Shown in pieces: positions 13,576 through 20,547 of a stretch of 20,547 bases of DNA; the stretch's first letter is position 1; each line of letters begins with the position of its first letter. A program made the position numbers and the translations under genes. Under the pieces are notes generated by a model, which was given only the letters and a program-made list of their open reading frames with translations, was not told the origin of the DNA and made no database searches. This DNA is from Yoonia sp. (lineage in GTDB: Bacteria; Pseudomonadota; Alphaproteobacteria; Rhodobacterales; Rhodobacteraceae): assembly GCA_020627605.1 (NCBI GenBank), contig JAHDGO010000006.1, positions 1-20,547 on the forward strand, read 5' to 3'.

Positions 13576-13935
13576 TTACAGCTGAACGGTCTGCTCGACC
13601 TTTTTCACCTGAACGCGTGCCATGCCCAGGTTGGCAGACTTTTTGTCCAATGCGACATAAAGGAACACGGTTGGTGTCTTTTCCAGTGGGCGGATCAGGT
13701 GGAACTGCTTGCCCAGCGTGATCAGGATGTCGTCGATGCTGTCGTCAAGACCCAGCATTTCGATTGCGGCCAGCTTGGCTTTCACAACTTCAGTGTTGGC
13801 CGCACCTGCGGCTTCGAGGTCAAGCTTGCCGTCGCCGCCTTCGGAGGCCATCATCAAGCCGGTTTCGCTGTCGACCATGCAGGCGCCGATGAAACCGGTG
13901 ATGCCGCTGAGGGCAGAGATGTCAGTTTTTGCCAT
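13576..13935 (-). CDS. Roadblock/LC7 domain protein
   Basis: A 119-aa protein that is essentially one Roadblock/LC7 domain. The opening GITGFIGACMVDSETGLMM (about residues 11-29) is the first strands. IDDILITLGKQFHLIRPL (about 67-84) and VFLYVALDKKSANLGMARVQV (about 89-109) are the typical later strands and helix, with the family-like NLGMAR. Roadblock proteins are homodimeric scaffolds or GTPase regulators; MglB, for example, is the GAP of the small GTPase MglA. Here the partners encoded just upstream on the same strand are two dynamin-like GTPases, 37 bp away, and the ribosome site AGGAG precedes the ATG. I infer that it regulates or scaffolds those GTPases. Direct interaction is unproven. 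Confidence 0.9.
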   Translation of the reverse strand: MAKTDISALSGITGFIGACMVDSETGLMMASEGGDGKLDLEAAGAANTEVVKAKLAAIEMLGLDDSIDDILITLGKQFHLIRPLEKTPTVFLYVALDKKSANLGMARVQVKKVEQTVQL

Positions 13936-13972
13936 TGTTAACTCCTAACTTTGCTATTCTTACTGGCCAATT

Positions 13973-15073
13973 TCATGGGCCAACTGTTTGTTCGCAGGTC
14001 ACAAGATCAGGCACATCCAGATGCACCCATTCCTGCTGTGACAAGACCGCAAATTCGGCTTCGACCTGCGCAACGATCCGGTCTGGATCGCGTTCGGTTT
14101 CATCCAAAAGATCAAAACAAGCCGCCAGATTTCCGCGCTGTTTTGACCCGTCCTCCTCACATGCCTTTGTCGCCTCTATTAGCGCCTGCAATCGCCCTTT
14201 CAGACGGTCATTTTGTGTCAAATTTATGATTTTTATCATAAAGTTACGCGATTTTTCGGTCAACTGGCCAGAGGCTGATGTCTTTGCCTCAGAACCGGTG
14301 GATTTCGCGGGGATTGGCGTCTGTTTTTCCTGACGCGATGCGCATTTTTTCGTGGCTGTTTCAAGCGCGCGTTCCAGTGCCGTCATCAGCGCCAGCGCAC
14401 CGGATTGCGCCCAGGCTCCTTCGGCATCTGCGACGCGGTCTTTTTGGGCGACGGCGATCGCTTTTGGCGTTTGCAGCGGCAGCACATCGGCGAAAAGATC
14501 GGTGGTTTCCTGCCGGACCCGGCGCACCACCTTATCAACATCATCGGGGCGCAATTTGTCAGCGCGGGTCAGCACAAGAATGCTTTCGTCACGCACGGCT
14601 TTTGAAAGTTTCAGCCAGGCGGCTTTTTCAGTCTGCCGCCAGGCCTGATTGATCGCGGAACACCAGATCACGAAATCCAGATATTTCGCCAGAAACCGCA
14701 ATGCGCCTTTCGCCAGATTGGGGTCCGAAATGCCTGGTGTGTCGATAATGTCATGCGCATCCAGTTGCGGTGCATTCACACCAATGCGCAGCACCAGAAA
14801 TTCGTCGCGCAGATGGCTGGTGTCCTTTGTCAGGTCAACGTCAACCAGTTTGCCGTCGCCGCGCAGGCCTTTGCACGAGGGTTTCTTGGACCGGGTCAAC
14901 CAGATTGGCGGCAGGTTGGTCGCCGTCACCTGCGTGGGTGCCACGTTCTGTGCCACAAGAAAATTCAGCAAGGTGGATTTGCCGGCGCTGTATTCACCCA
15001 TCAGGGCGACAACAGGTTTGGCCTGATACCAGCTGGTCAGCTGTTCCTTCGCGGCATCAGATTCGGCGATCAT
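13973..15073 (-). CDS. Dynamin-like GTPase, small subunit (366 aa)
   Basis: A dynamin-family/Era-like large GTPase of 366 aa. The G1 P-loop GEYSAGKS is at residues 26-33, the G2 region with Thr around VTATNLPP (49-56), G3 DTPG at 111-114, and G4 TRAD at 169-172, a variant of (N/T)KxD. The GTPase domain reaches about residue 240. A low-complexity Lys/Ser/Thr linker (about 245-275) leads to a helical tail (about 278-350) with many charged residues, presumably a stalk-like or coiled-coil part. The ATG shares one base with the stop of the larger GTPase gene (TGATG), indicating translational coupling and probably a fixed-ratio complex. No transmembrane helix is evident. Bacterial dynamins commonly act as tandem pairs on membranes. 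This one is short, with little room for a full stalk. Confidence 0.88.
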   Translation of the reverse strand: MIAESDAAKEQLTSWYQAKPVVALMGEYSAGKSTLLNFLVAQNVAPTQVTATNLPPIWLTRSKKPSCKGLRGDGKLVDVDLTKDTSHLRDEFLVLRIGVNAPQLDAHDIIDTPGISDPNLAKGALRFLAKYLDFVIWCSAINQAWRQTEKAAWLKLSKAVRDESILVLTRADKLRPDDVDKVVRRVRQETTDLFADVLPLQTPKAIAVAQKDRVADAEGAWAQSGALALMTALERALETATKKCASRQEKQTPIPAKSTGSEAKTSASGQLTEKSRNFMIKIINLTQNDRLKGRLQALIEATKACEEDGSKQRGNLAACFDLLDETERDPDRIVAQVEAEFAVLSQQEWVHLDVPDLVTCEQTVGP

Positions 15074-17136
15074 CAGGATGCCGCCTCTTCATGTTCTGTT
15101 GGCATATGATACGCGCCAAGCAGGCCGACGGCGGTCGCCAGATCGGCAAGGCGGTTTTCGACCTCGCTTGCGACACCCAGTTTCTTTTGCAATTCGCTGC
15201 GGCGATCACCGTCAGACACTTCGGCCAGACTGCGCAGCGTGTCTGCATGGCTGGTCAGGTATTCATGAAACGTGCGGCTGCTGCGACGGCAGTATTGCGA
15301 CAGGTTCTTGTCCTGCATCTCGGCAAGCGTGTCGCGCATATCTGCCAGCACGAGTTCTTCGAACTCCAACAGATAGGATTCCTTGCGCAGCCGCCGTTTG
15401 AGCCAGGCCGACACCACACCAGAGCCAAAGTCGATGGTGAAGGTACGCATCAGCGAAACCGGGGTGCCGGGGTTGCCAAGGCTGGGCATTGCCAGACCGT
15501 CGACTGCGGTATTGTCACCCAGAAGGCTGCGATATTGTTCGGTCACCGTTGTCACGATCTCGCGCGAGAGACCTGAAAAGACATTGACGGCATCAATGGA
15601 AAACTTGCCGTACACCGCGTTCAGGTCTGCCCGCAGGGTCTGCGTATCGGGGGCCCAGTCATCCAGCGCCGCGCGACTGTCCAGATGGCGCAGCAAAAGG
15701 CGTTTTTCTGCCGTGATGAAATCGCGATAGGCCGAGGCAATCGCGAATGACAGCGTGTCGGACAGCGCCTTTTGATGCCCTGCAACAACCAGTGGCAGAT
15801 TGGCCTGACGTTTGTTGATTGTTGCGATGGCGCTGTCGATATTGGTTTCTGCAATCGCGACCTCGCCCATCTGAAATGTCTGCCGCAGATAAAGCGAAGA
15901 GCGTTCGCCAAGTTCAATTGCGCGACCTGCCAGATCTTGCAGGAACGGCTGGGCGACATGTGTTGTCACATCCGCATCAAGTGCCGCCCGCAATGCGGTG
16001 ACGCCAGACACATCCTGCAAGCTGTCGATATTGGTCAGATCGTCGGCGTCCTCTGAAAGACGTTCCTGACGCGATGCGATCAGACGCTCCAGAGATGCCT
16101 TTGCATCCTCTGGCAGGATATCGGTTGTCTCTGCCATTGCGGCCTCTGCCCAGAGCGCACTGCCAAAGATGACCGGAATGTCGGCGGGCAGGTTCTGCTT
16201 GGCGAGGATGTCTTTCACATAGGCGTCGATTTCCCTGATCTGCGTGTCGGGGTCCTCAAGCTCGTCGATGCGGTTGACGAAAACGACGATGCGCTGGTTC
16301 TGCAAGGACATCAGCACGCGCATCAGCCCGATATCCACCGTGCTCAGCGCCTGATGCGCGCTGAGGACAACCACACAGATATCCGAAGAGCCCAGACTGG
16401 CCAGCGTTGCCGCCTCGCGGATCAGGAACGGGTCGTTGACGCCGGGGGTGTCAGCGATTGTGACGGGGTAGGGGTAGCCTGCGTGCGTCAGGTAAAGATC
16501 AGCGGATTTGGTCAGATCGGCAAACCGGCCTTCCTTTTCGTTCAGCATGTCCTCTTCACCAAGGCAGACATAGCGCTTGATCAGATCATGGTTGTATTCA
16601 TGAAACGCATGCTGGTTATCCAGCAGCATCTTGAAATTGCGGCCCAGTCGCGCCTCGGTCCGGGTCTTCATCTCTTTGATCTGTGCGGTCAGCTCGTCCA
16701 GTTTGGTGTCGAATTTGGCCTTGCGGGCCAGATCGGCGATGCGACCGCCGTCACTGACCATAGAGGTCCAGTCATCCTCGCTGAAGAAGGTGAAGATGGC
16801 GCGCTTGTTCTGGGGCGGCGGCACATTGACGTGCATGGAGGTCACGACAGAGGTCCATGGATTGACGTCAGATGGCAACAATCCCGGTGTGCCCAGCAGG
16901 GCGTTTGTCAGTGCGGTTTTGCCTGCCTTGACCTGCCCGATCAGTGAAACGCGCGCCCGAAAACCCCGCAGCCGGTCATAAAGCGCGCCGATCTGCGGCA
17001 CGGCCTCTGGCACGACGGCCGCTTCCAACTTGCGCAGGGCCTGTTCAGCTTCTACCAGGCCACCTGCGTGGTCAGACCCGCCCGGTGCTTCCGCTTTGGG
17101 TTGATTTAAAAATTCTAGTAAGCTGTCGGTCGACAT
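15073..17136 (-). CDS. Dynamin-like GTPase, large subunit (687 aa)
   Basis: A bacterial dynamin-like protein. The GTPase domain starts near residue 60: G1 GQVKAGKT at 67-74, G2 Thr in NPWTSVV (T95), G3 DTPG at 229-232, G4 NRID at 288-291 (NKxD variant), and G5-like FGSALWA near 324-330. Between G2 and G3 is an insertion of more than 100 residues that includes a charged helix (about 135-165). The C-terminal 300 residues are predicted mostly helical, as in dynamin stalks, and contain a short hydrophobic/basic patch (VVSAWLKRRLRK) that could contact membranes. The start is the ATG at 17136 with a weak GGAAAAG upstream. It lies 45 bp after the unknown 273-aa gene and overlaps the smaller GTPase gene by one base. 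Function is probably membrane remodelling or fusion/fission; the physiological role is unknown. Confidence 0.9.
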   Translation of the reverse strand: MSTDSLLEFLNQPKAEAPGGSDHAGGLVEAEQALRKLEAAVVPEAVPQIGALYDRLRGFRARVSLIGQVKAGKTALTNALLGTPGLLPSDVNPWTSVVTSMHVNVPPPQNKRAIFTFFSEDDWTSMVSDGGRIADLARKAKFDTKLDELTAQIKEMKTRTEARLGRNFKMLLDNQHAFHEYNHDLIKRYVCLGEEDMLNEKEGRFADLTKSADLYLTHAGYPYPVTIADTPGVNDPFLIREAATLASLGSSDICVVVLSAHQALSTVDIGLMRVLMSLQNQRIVVFVNRIDELEDPDTQIREIDAYVKDILAKQNLPADIPVIFGSALWAEAAMAETTDILPEDAKASLERLIASRQERLSEDADDLTNIDSLQDVSGVTALRAALDADVTTHVAQPFLQDLAGRAIELGERSSLYLRQTFQMGEVAIAETNIDSAIATINKRQANLPLVVAGHQKALSDTLSFAIASAYRDFITAEKRLLLRHLDSRAALDDWAPDTQTLRADLNAVYGKFSIDAVNVFSGLSREIVTTVTEQYRSLLGDNTAVDGLAMPSLGNPGTPVSLMRTFTIDFGSGVVSAWLKRRLRKESYLLEFEELVLADMRDTLAEMQDKNLSQYCRRSSRTFHEYLTSHADTLRSLAEVSDGDRRSELQKKLGVASEVENRLADLATAVGLLGAYHMPTEHEEAAS

Positions 17137-17181
17137 TCTACTTTTCCACTCTCAAACAAATTACCGCTACGTCGTCTTTTC

Positions 17182-18003
17182 TTATGCGCAGGACAGGTGT
17201 GTCTCACCGTCCTGTGCCGTCGCCTGCATCAGCACGGTCCCACCTGTGCCCATCACTTTCAGTGTTGCGTCCGCGTGACCGCGCCACTCTGCAAAAAGGG
17301 CATGCAACCGGATCATCCCGGCAATCTCTGGCCATGTGCCTGTCACCGGCAGGGACTGCAGATGCCCGTCTGCGTCAAAAACCCAAGCTTTTTCATCGAC
17401 CAATGCACCGCAGAGCGCATGGGCCGGGTGCATGGTATCGGGGCGGCTAACATCGAGGCCCAGATAGCGGAATTTGACAGGCTGTGTATCTGCAGCAGCT
17501 GTGCGCAGGGCGGCGGTGATGGTTTGTGGCGTGGCCCCGGAGATGTCGCCAAACTGCCCTTTGCGGGCCGACAGCACAAACGTCTTTGCACCTGCTATCA
17601 ATTCCAGCAGCCGGTCGGCCTCGATCCTCGCAATCCACTGGCCAAGGTTGCAGACGGCCAGATCGACCTCTGCGGCGGTTTGGCCAAGGTCCAGATCAAG
17701 TGCGCCTTGATCCGCGCTTTGCCGGGCCATGACCCGTAACAAGCCAAGGTTCAGATCACCGCGCCCCTCCACCACGATGCCGACGCCGGGAAAGCATACC
17801 ACCTGCCGTCCCGCGGTATTGAGAATGACCAGTTCCGCCTCTGGCCACAGGCCCGCAGCGGCCTGTGCGACACTGGCGGACTGCCAGCCACGATTCTGCT
17901 CTGTCTCCGGGGTACCGTCAAACGGCAACAAGGACCCGTCGCGGCATAGAAAGCCACAGCGAAACGCCGATTGATTTTGTGCAAGGGTTTGATCGAAGGG
18001 CAC
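17182..18003 (-). CDS. Unrecognised protein at the head of the dynamin/Roadblock operon
   Basis: A 273-aa protein that I do not recognise. It has no signal peptide and no membrane helix. The N-terminal third holds the hydrophobic strand pattern LVILNTAGRQVVCFPGVGIVVEG (about residues 58-80). The middle is helical (AAEVDLAVCNLGQWIARIEADRL region, about 108-133). A Cys-containing C-terminal beta-like end (ATLKVMGTGGTVLMQATAQ) follows. Alternating short strands and helices might hide a Roadblock-like fold, but I cannot support this. The start is a GTG at 18003, the only plausible one because an in-frame TAA occurs about 40 bp upstream. It has no Shine-Dalgarno sequence, so the transcript may be leaderless or the true start may lie further in. 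The 45-bp spacing and shared orientation suggest it is first in the operon with the two dynamins and the Roadblock protein, possibly as an adaptor. Confidence 0.72.
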   Translation of the reverse strand: MPFDQTLAQNQSAFRCGFLCRDGSLLPFDGTPETEQNRGWQSASVAQAAAGLWPEAELVILNTAGRQVVCFPGVGIVVEGRGDLNLGLLRVMARQSADQGALDLDLGQTAAEVDLAVCNLGQWIARIEADRLLELIAGAKTFVLSARKGQFGDISGATPQTITAALRTAAADTQPVKFRYLGLDVSRPDTMHPAHALCGALVDEKAWVFDADGHLQSLPVTGTWPEIAGMIRLHALFAEWRGHADATLKVMGTGGTVLMQATAQDGETHLSCA

Positions 18004-18290
18004 GAAAGGGGGATTCTCTGAACAGTTGTTTGGCTTTTATTAATGACATACCAAATGTGACAAATTGATGGTCGCTCTGGGAAAATCCGCGAAGCTTGAA
18101 ATCGTATGCAAAAAGCCGTCCAAGGCAGCACAAATGGACCCGCTGCATCCACAGGGGGTCTGGTCTGGTCAACACGCAAAATTTCCGGAAACCCCGGAGC
18201 CGGTCAAAGCCGTTTCACCATTCGCCAAGGGCCGGGCCAAGACCATTCTGAATAGGCAATGCTTGCATCAGGCTGGATGATACAAGGAAT
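18004..18290. other. Non-coding region between the 273-aa gene and lysR
   Basis: 287 bp that should contain the promoter of the minus-strand dynamin operon. A possible sigma-70-like pair, TTGTCA (18063-18058) and TAATAA (18042-18037) with a 15-base spacer, lies on the minus strand. No EcfG element is present. The plus strand holds a degenerate copy of a transporter leader segment (see the repeat entries). A plus-strand open frame at 18065-18280 is not convincing as a gene. Confidence 0.4.
18167..18202 (+). repeat. Imperfect direct repeat, copy A
   Basis: Shares the exact 13-mer AACACGCAAAATT (18171-18183) and a following CCCCGGAGCCG with copy B at 19320-19354 (CCCCAGAGCCG), after a GGTC opening in both. 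Two bases differ in spacing and a few positions are substituted. Copy A lies beyond the 3' end of lysR, copy B in the transporter leader beyond its 5' end. Confidence 0.6.
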
Positions 18291-19205
18291 TTATACTTTC
18301 AATCCAGATAGATAGTCCCAAAGCGTTTGGGTCGATTCTTCTGTTGCTTTGCCTTTGATCCGCACAGCATGAAAGTATGACACCGTTTCATATCGCGCCT
18401 CATCCAGTTGGATCAGCGCGCCGCTTGCGACCAGGCTGCTGGCAAAATGCAGCGGCATCAGCCCGACGTGGGTGCCCGCCAGACACAAATATGCAGTCGC
18501 TTCGATGTTGCCTTGCGACAGGTCCATCTCCTCTTCCAGCAACTGCACCGGCAAAGCGGTCGAAATGGGGTTCAACAGGAAACTATGGGCCGAAATCTTG
18601 GCCTCTTTCAGCGCGGCGAAACGGGCGTCGGCGTCCCGTGCCTGCCCACAGGGATGTGTCGGCGCACAGTAAAGCCCGCCTTTTTTTTCATACAAAGCAA
18701 TGGCTTCAAGGTCTTTTGGTAGTTCATTGTCGCGGGCCAGCCCAATCAGGGCCACGTCCAGACGGCCATTGCGCAGCTCTGTCAGACAATCAAGATAATC
18801 ATAGACGCCAACGCGGATCTTCACGTCGGGCTGCCGCGTTTTGGCGTATGACATGGCCTGCGCCAAAGGGTTGGCGGGATCGGTGACGGTACAATCCACC
18901 ACACCCAGCCTGATCTGATGATGGGCGCGGGTGCCGATATTCTCCAGCCGTTGGGCGTAGGCTTCCAGCTGGGCCAGAATGCGGTTGGTTTCGTCCAGAA
19001 CCTCTTGCCCGGCCGTAGTCAGCGAAAACCCCTGCGGCCCCCGGTTGCAAAGGCGTGTATTCAGGCGCTGTTCAAGGTTGGCGATATGCGAGCTGATGGC
19101 GGGCTGGCTGATTCCAAGCCCCCCCTGCGCTTTGACGAATCCCCCTGATTCAGCCACCGCCTTGAACACCCGCAAAAGCCGCAGGTCGATGTCAGACAGC
19201 CTCAT
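18291..19205 (-). CDS. LysR-family transcriptional regulator
   Basis: A 304-aa LysR-type regulator: an N-terminal winged helix-turn-helix (about residues 4-62: RLLRVFKAVAESGGFVKA, then LGISQPAISSHIANLEQRL), a linker helix to about 90, and a periplasmic-binding-protein-like co-inducer domain starting at IRLGVVD (about 97). The N-terminal sequence and length are standard. The ATG is preceded by AAGGGG. It is divergent from the periplasmic binding-protein gene, the classic LysR layout, so it probably controls that ABC transporter with a polyamine or similar ligand as co-inducer (inference). Repeated ATTGC motifs in the 180-bp space between them are candidate operators. Confidence 0.92.
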   Translation of the reverse strand: MRLSDIDLRLLRVFKAVAESGGFVKAQGGLGISQPAISSHIANLEQRLNTRLCNRGPQGFSLTTAGQEVLDETNRILAQLEAYAQRLENIGTRAHHQIRLGVVDCTVTDPANPLAQAMSYAKTRQPDVKIRVGVYDYLDCLTELRNGRLDVALIGLARDNELPKDLEAIALYEKKGGLYCAPTHPCGQARDADARFAALKEAKISAHSFLLNPISTALPVQLLEEEMDLSQGNIEATAYLCLAGTHVGLMPLHFASSLVASGALIQLDEARYETVSYFHAVRIKGKATEESTQTLWDYLSGLKV

Positions 19206-19241
19206 CCCGTGCCCCTTGATGATGCATAGAGATTTGATTTC

Positions 19242-19287
19242 ATTGCGTAAAATTGCCCATCATCTGGCAGACTGCAATCGCTATTGC
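19242..19287. promoter_or_regulatory. Phased ATTGC motifs between lysR and the transporter
   Basis: ATTGC occurs at 19242, 19252 and 19283, and its complement GCAAT at 19274. The last two form the dyad GCAAT-N4-ATTGC (19274-19287). Spacings of 10 and 31 bp put the same-strand copies on one helix face. They lie in the divergent region, as expected for binding sites of the adjacent LysR regulator. Binding is inferred. Confidence 0.4.
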
Positions 19288-19319
19288 CTGCGGCGAAAAC
19301 TTGCGGATATGCTGAGGGC

Positions 19320-19354
19320 GGTCAAACACGCAAAATTCTGACACCCCAGAGCCG
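19320..19354 (+). repeat. Imperfect direct repeat, copy B (transporter leader)
   Basis: Carries AACACGCAAAATT at 19325-19337 and CCCCAGAGCCG at 19344-19354, about 30 bp before the binding-protein ATG. Matches copy A at 18167-18202 beyond the other end of lysR. Confidence 0.6.
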
Positions 19355-19385
19355 ACTTGTCGGATTTAAACCTATGGGGAAACAG

Positions 19386-20438
19386 ATGACCAACTCAATC
19401 ATGAAATTTGCAGGTGCCGTGGCCGTGGCTCTTGGTACGGCACAAGGTGCTGCGGCGCAGGAAATCACCGTCAGTTCTTGGGGCGGCTTTTTCGAAGAAA
19501 CGCTGAAGGCGGAAATCTATCCCGGCTTTACCGAAGCAACGGGGATCACGGTGCGCTCCATCGCGCAGCCTGCCGATCAGGCGTGGCTGACACAGCTGAC
19601 CAATGCCGCCCGCGCCAAAACCGCGCCGGCGGACCTGTCGCTGGTGGCGGCAGAGGTACTGGCACGCGGCCAATCCATCGGCCTCTGGGCGCCGCTGGAG
19701 GCGGCTGACATGCCTGTCATCGACGGCCTCAGCGATGGCTATGTGCGCAGCAATGACGACGGCACAGTCTACGCCGTCGGTGCGCTGGCGTGGTACACCA
19801 CCTTTGTGACCAACACCGAATATGCGGCGGACGCACCGGTCAGCTGGGCCGAGATGTGGACCACTGACTGGGATGGCAAACTGGGTCTGAACTCTGCCCC
19901 CAACAGTGGCCTGATGGAGGCGACGGCCGTCACATTCTTTGGCGGCTACTACATCATGGAAACCCGTGAAGGTCTCGAACAGGTCATCGCCAAGATCGCC
20001 GAGCTGAAACCGCAGGTGTCACTGTGGTACCGCGACGAAGGCCAGTTCCAGCAAGGTCTGGAGGCCGGTGAATACAATGCGGGTCTCTACTACCACGATG
20101 TCACCAACCTGTCGGCGGCAGATGGCAACCCGGTGCAGTCCAACTTTCCGCAAGAAGGCGGGATCGCCTCTGATGCGTTCTGGATCGTCCCGCGCGATTC
20201 CGAAAACATCGACGCCGCCGAGGCTTTCATCAACTACATGAGCCAGCCAGAGGTGCAGGCGCAGATGGTGCGGATGCTGGGTGTGGCACCGGTCGTGCCG
20301 GTTGAAAGCACCGATCTGACAGCAGAGGAGTTTGCCGCGGTCGGCAGCGAGATAGCACCGATCCGTGTGCAGACAGAGATCCACCTGCGCGAAGGTGACT
20401 GGCTGTCTGACAAATACCTCGAGATGATCTCGCAATAA
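19386..20438 (+). CDS. ABC transporter periplasmic binding protein, spermidine/putrescine-like
   Basis: A 350-aa extracellular solute-binding protein of the PotD/PotF type (family 1). A Sec signal peptide runs from MTNSIMKFAG to AQGAAAQ (about residues 1-25), with cleavage likely after AQGAAAQ or just before it. The mature part begins EITVSSWGGFFEETLK, the typical polyamine-binding-protein opening. ADLSLVAAEVLARGQSIGLWAP, the hinge segments VYAVGALAWYTT and NSGLMEATAVTFFGG, and the C-terminal EAFINYMSQPEVQAQMVRMLGV all match the family. I chose the ATG at 19386, with GGGGAA upstream, over an ATG at 19374 that lacks a ribosome site. It delivers a substrate (polyamine or similar amine, unconfirmed) to the ABC permease whose ATPase starts at 20501. 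Probably controlled by the divergent LysR protein. Confidence 0.92.
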   Translation: MTNSIMKFAGAVAVALGTAQGAAAQEITVSSWGGFFEETLKAEIYPGFTEATGITVRSIAQPADQAWLTQLTNAARAKTAPADLSLVAAEVLARGQSIGLWAPLEAADMPVIDGLSDGYVRSNDDGTVYAVGALAWYTTFVTNTEYAADAPVSWAEMWTTDWDGKLGLNSAPNSGLMEATAVTFFGGYYIMETREGLEQVIAKIAELKPQVSLWYRDEGQFQQGLEAGEYNAGLYYHDVTNLSAADGNPVQSNFPQEGGIASDAFWIVPRDSENIDAAEAFINYMSQPEVQAQMVRMLGVAPVVPVESTDLTAEEFAAVGSEIAPIRVQTEIHLREGDWLSDKYLEMISQ

Positions 20439-20446
20439 GGCGCTGT

Positions 20447-20469
20447 GGGGCCGTCTAATTGGCGGCCCC
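20447..20469 (+). terminator. Intercistronic hairpin after the binding-protein gene
   Basis: A stem of nine pairs (20447-20455 with 20461-20469, one G-U pair) and a 5-base loop lie 9 bp after the stop, without a T run. Hairpins in this position of binding-protein operons commonly attenuate read-through or stabilise the upstream message, giving excess binding protein over membrane components. Either role is inferred. Confidence 0.6.
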
Positions 20470-20500
20470 GCACTCCCATCCTCCAGAAGGTGTTTTTGCC

Positions 20501-20547
20501 ATGCTGAGCCTTGGAAATATCCGCAAGTCATTTGGAACCTTTGAGGC
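20501..20547 (+). CDS. ABC transporter ATP-binding protein, partial (N-terminus only)
   Basis: Only the first 15 codons are in the window: MLSLGNIRKSFGTFE. The I-R-K-S-F-G start is typical of the PotA-like ATPase of polyamine ABC importers, just before the Walker A loop. AGAAGG lies about 10 bases before the ATG. It follows the binding-protein gene in the same direction after 62 bp and is presumably part of the same operon. Confidence 0.85.
   Translation, partial: MLSLGNIRKSFGTFE

Noticed and set aside
18065..18280. Plus-strand open frame of 71 codons between the 273-aa gene and lysR
   Set aside because: No ribosome site or recognisable sequence, and it runs through the direct-repeat copy and the expected promoter region of the minus-strand operon.
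1..20547. Mobile element, phage, CRISPR or tRNA gene
   Set aside because: No transposase or integrase-like frame, terminal repeats, regular repeat array or tRNA-like cloverleaf was seen.

Overview
The window looks like a chromosomal stretch from an alphaproteobacterium, most likely the Roseobacter group of Rhodobacterales. The reasons are the high-GC, tightly packed coding, the NepR/EcfG-type general stress response (GSR) locus, and the family resemblance of the Crp/Fnr regulator, the DUF849 enzyme and the polyamine-type ABC transporter. No rRNA, tRNA, CRISPR or insertion sequence is visible.

Positions 1-9391 form a GSR island. The core is a minus-strand operon, nepR (anti-sigma) - ecfG (ECF sigma) - HisKA_2 histidine kinase - phospholipase D-like enzyme, in which every junction overlaps by 4-8 bp. 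Around it lie small membrane or stress genes (DUF1328, DUF202, PLDc_N, a 59-aa one-helix protein), DUF2254, an AI-2E family permease, and a DUF2945-topoisomerase IB pair cut off by the left edge. Four of these units have an exact GGAAC-N16-CGTT element, the EcfG consensus, directly upstream and correctly oriented. Two of the four form a back-to-back pair at 3307-3364. nepR has a near-perfect copy (GGAAC-N16-AGTT). The island thus appears to encode both the sigma factor and its targets. No PhyR (the anti-anti-sigma factor) is present; there is only a short receiver protein that lacks the phospho-acceptor Asp.

Positions 9392-13455 hold a Crp/Fnr regulator, the Leloir genes galT-galK (minus strand) and a DUF849/BKACE zinc enzyme (plus strand).

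Positions 13576-18003 are a minus-strand operon: an unrecognised 273-aa protein, a large dynamin-like GTPase (687 aa), a second dynamin-like GTPase (366 aa, 1-bp overlap with the first) and a Roadblock/LC7 protein. A tandem dynamin pair with a Roadblock regulator and an unknown partner is the best candidate here for an undescribed system, possibly a membrane-remodelling GTPase module.

Positions 18291-20547 carry a LysR regulator divergent from a spermidine/putrescine-like periplasmic binding protein and the first codons of its ABC ATPase. The lysR-transporter intergenic region has phased ATTGC motifs. A 36-bp element from the transporter leader recurs, imperfectly, beyond the far end of lysR.
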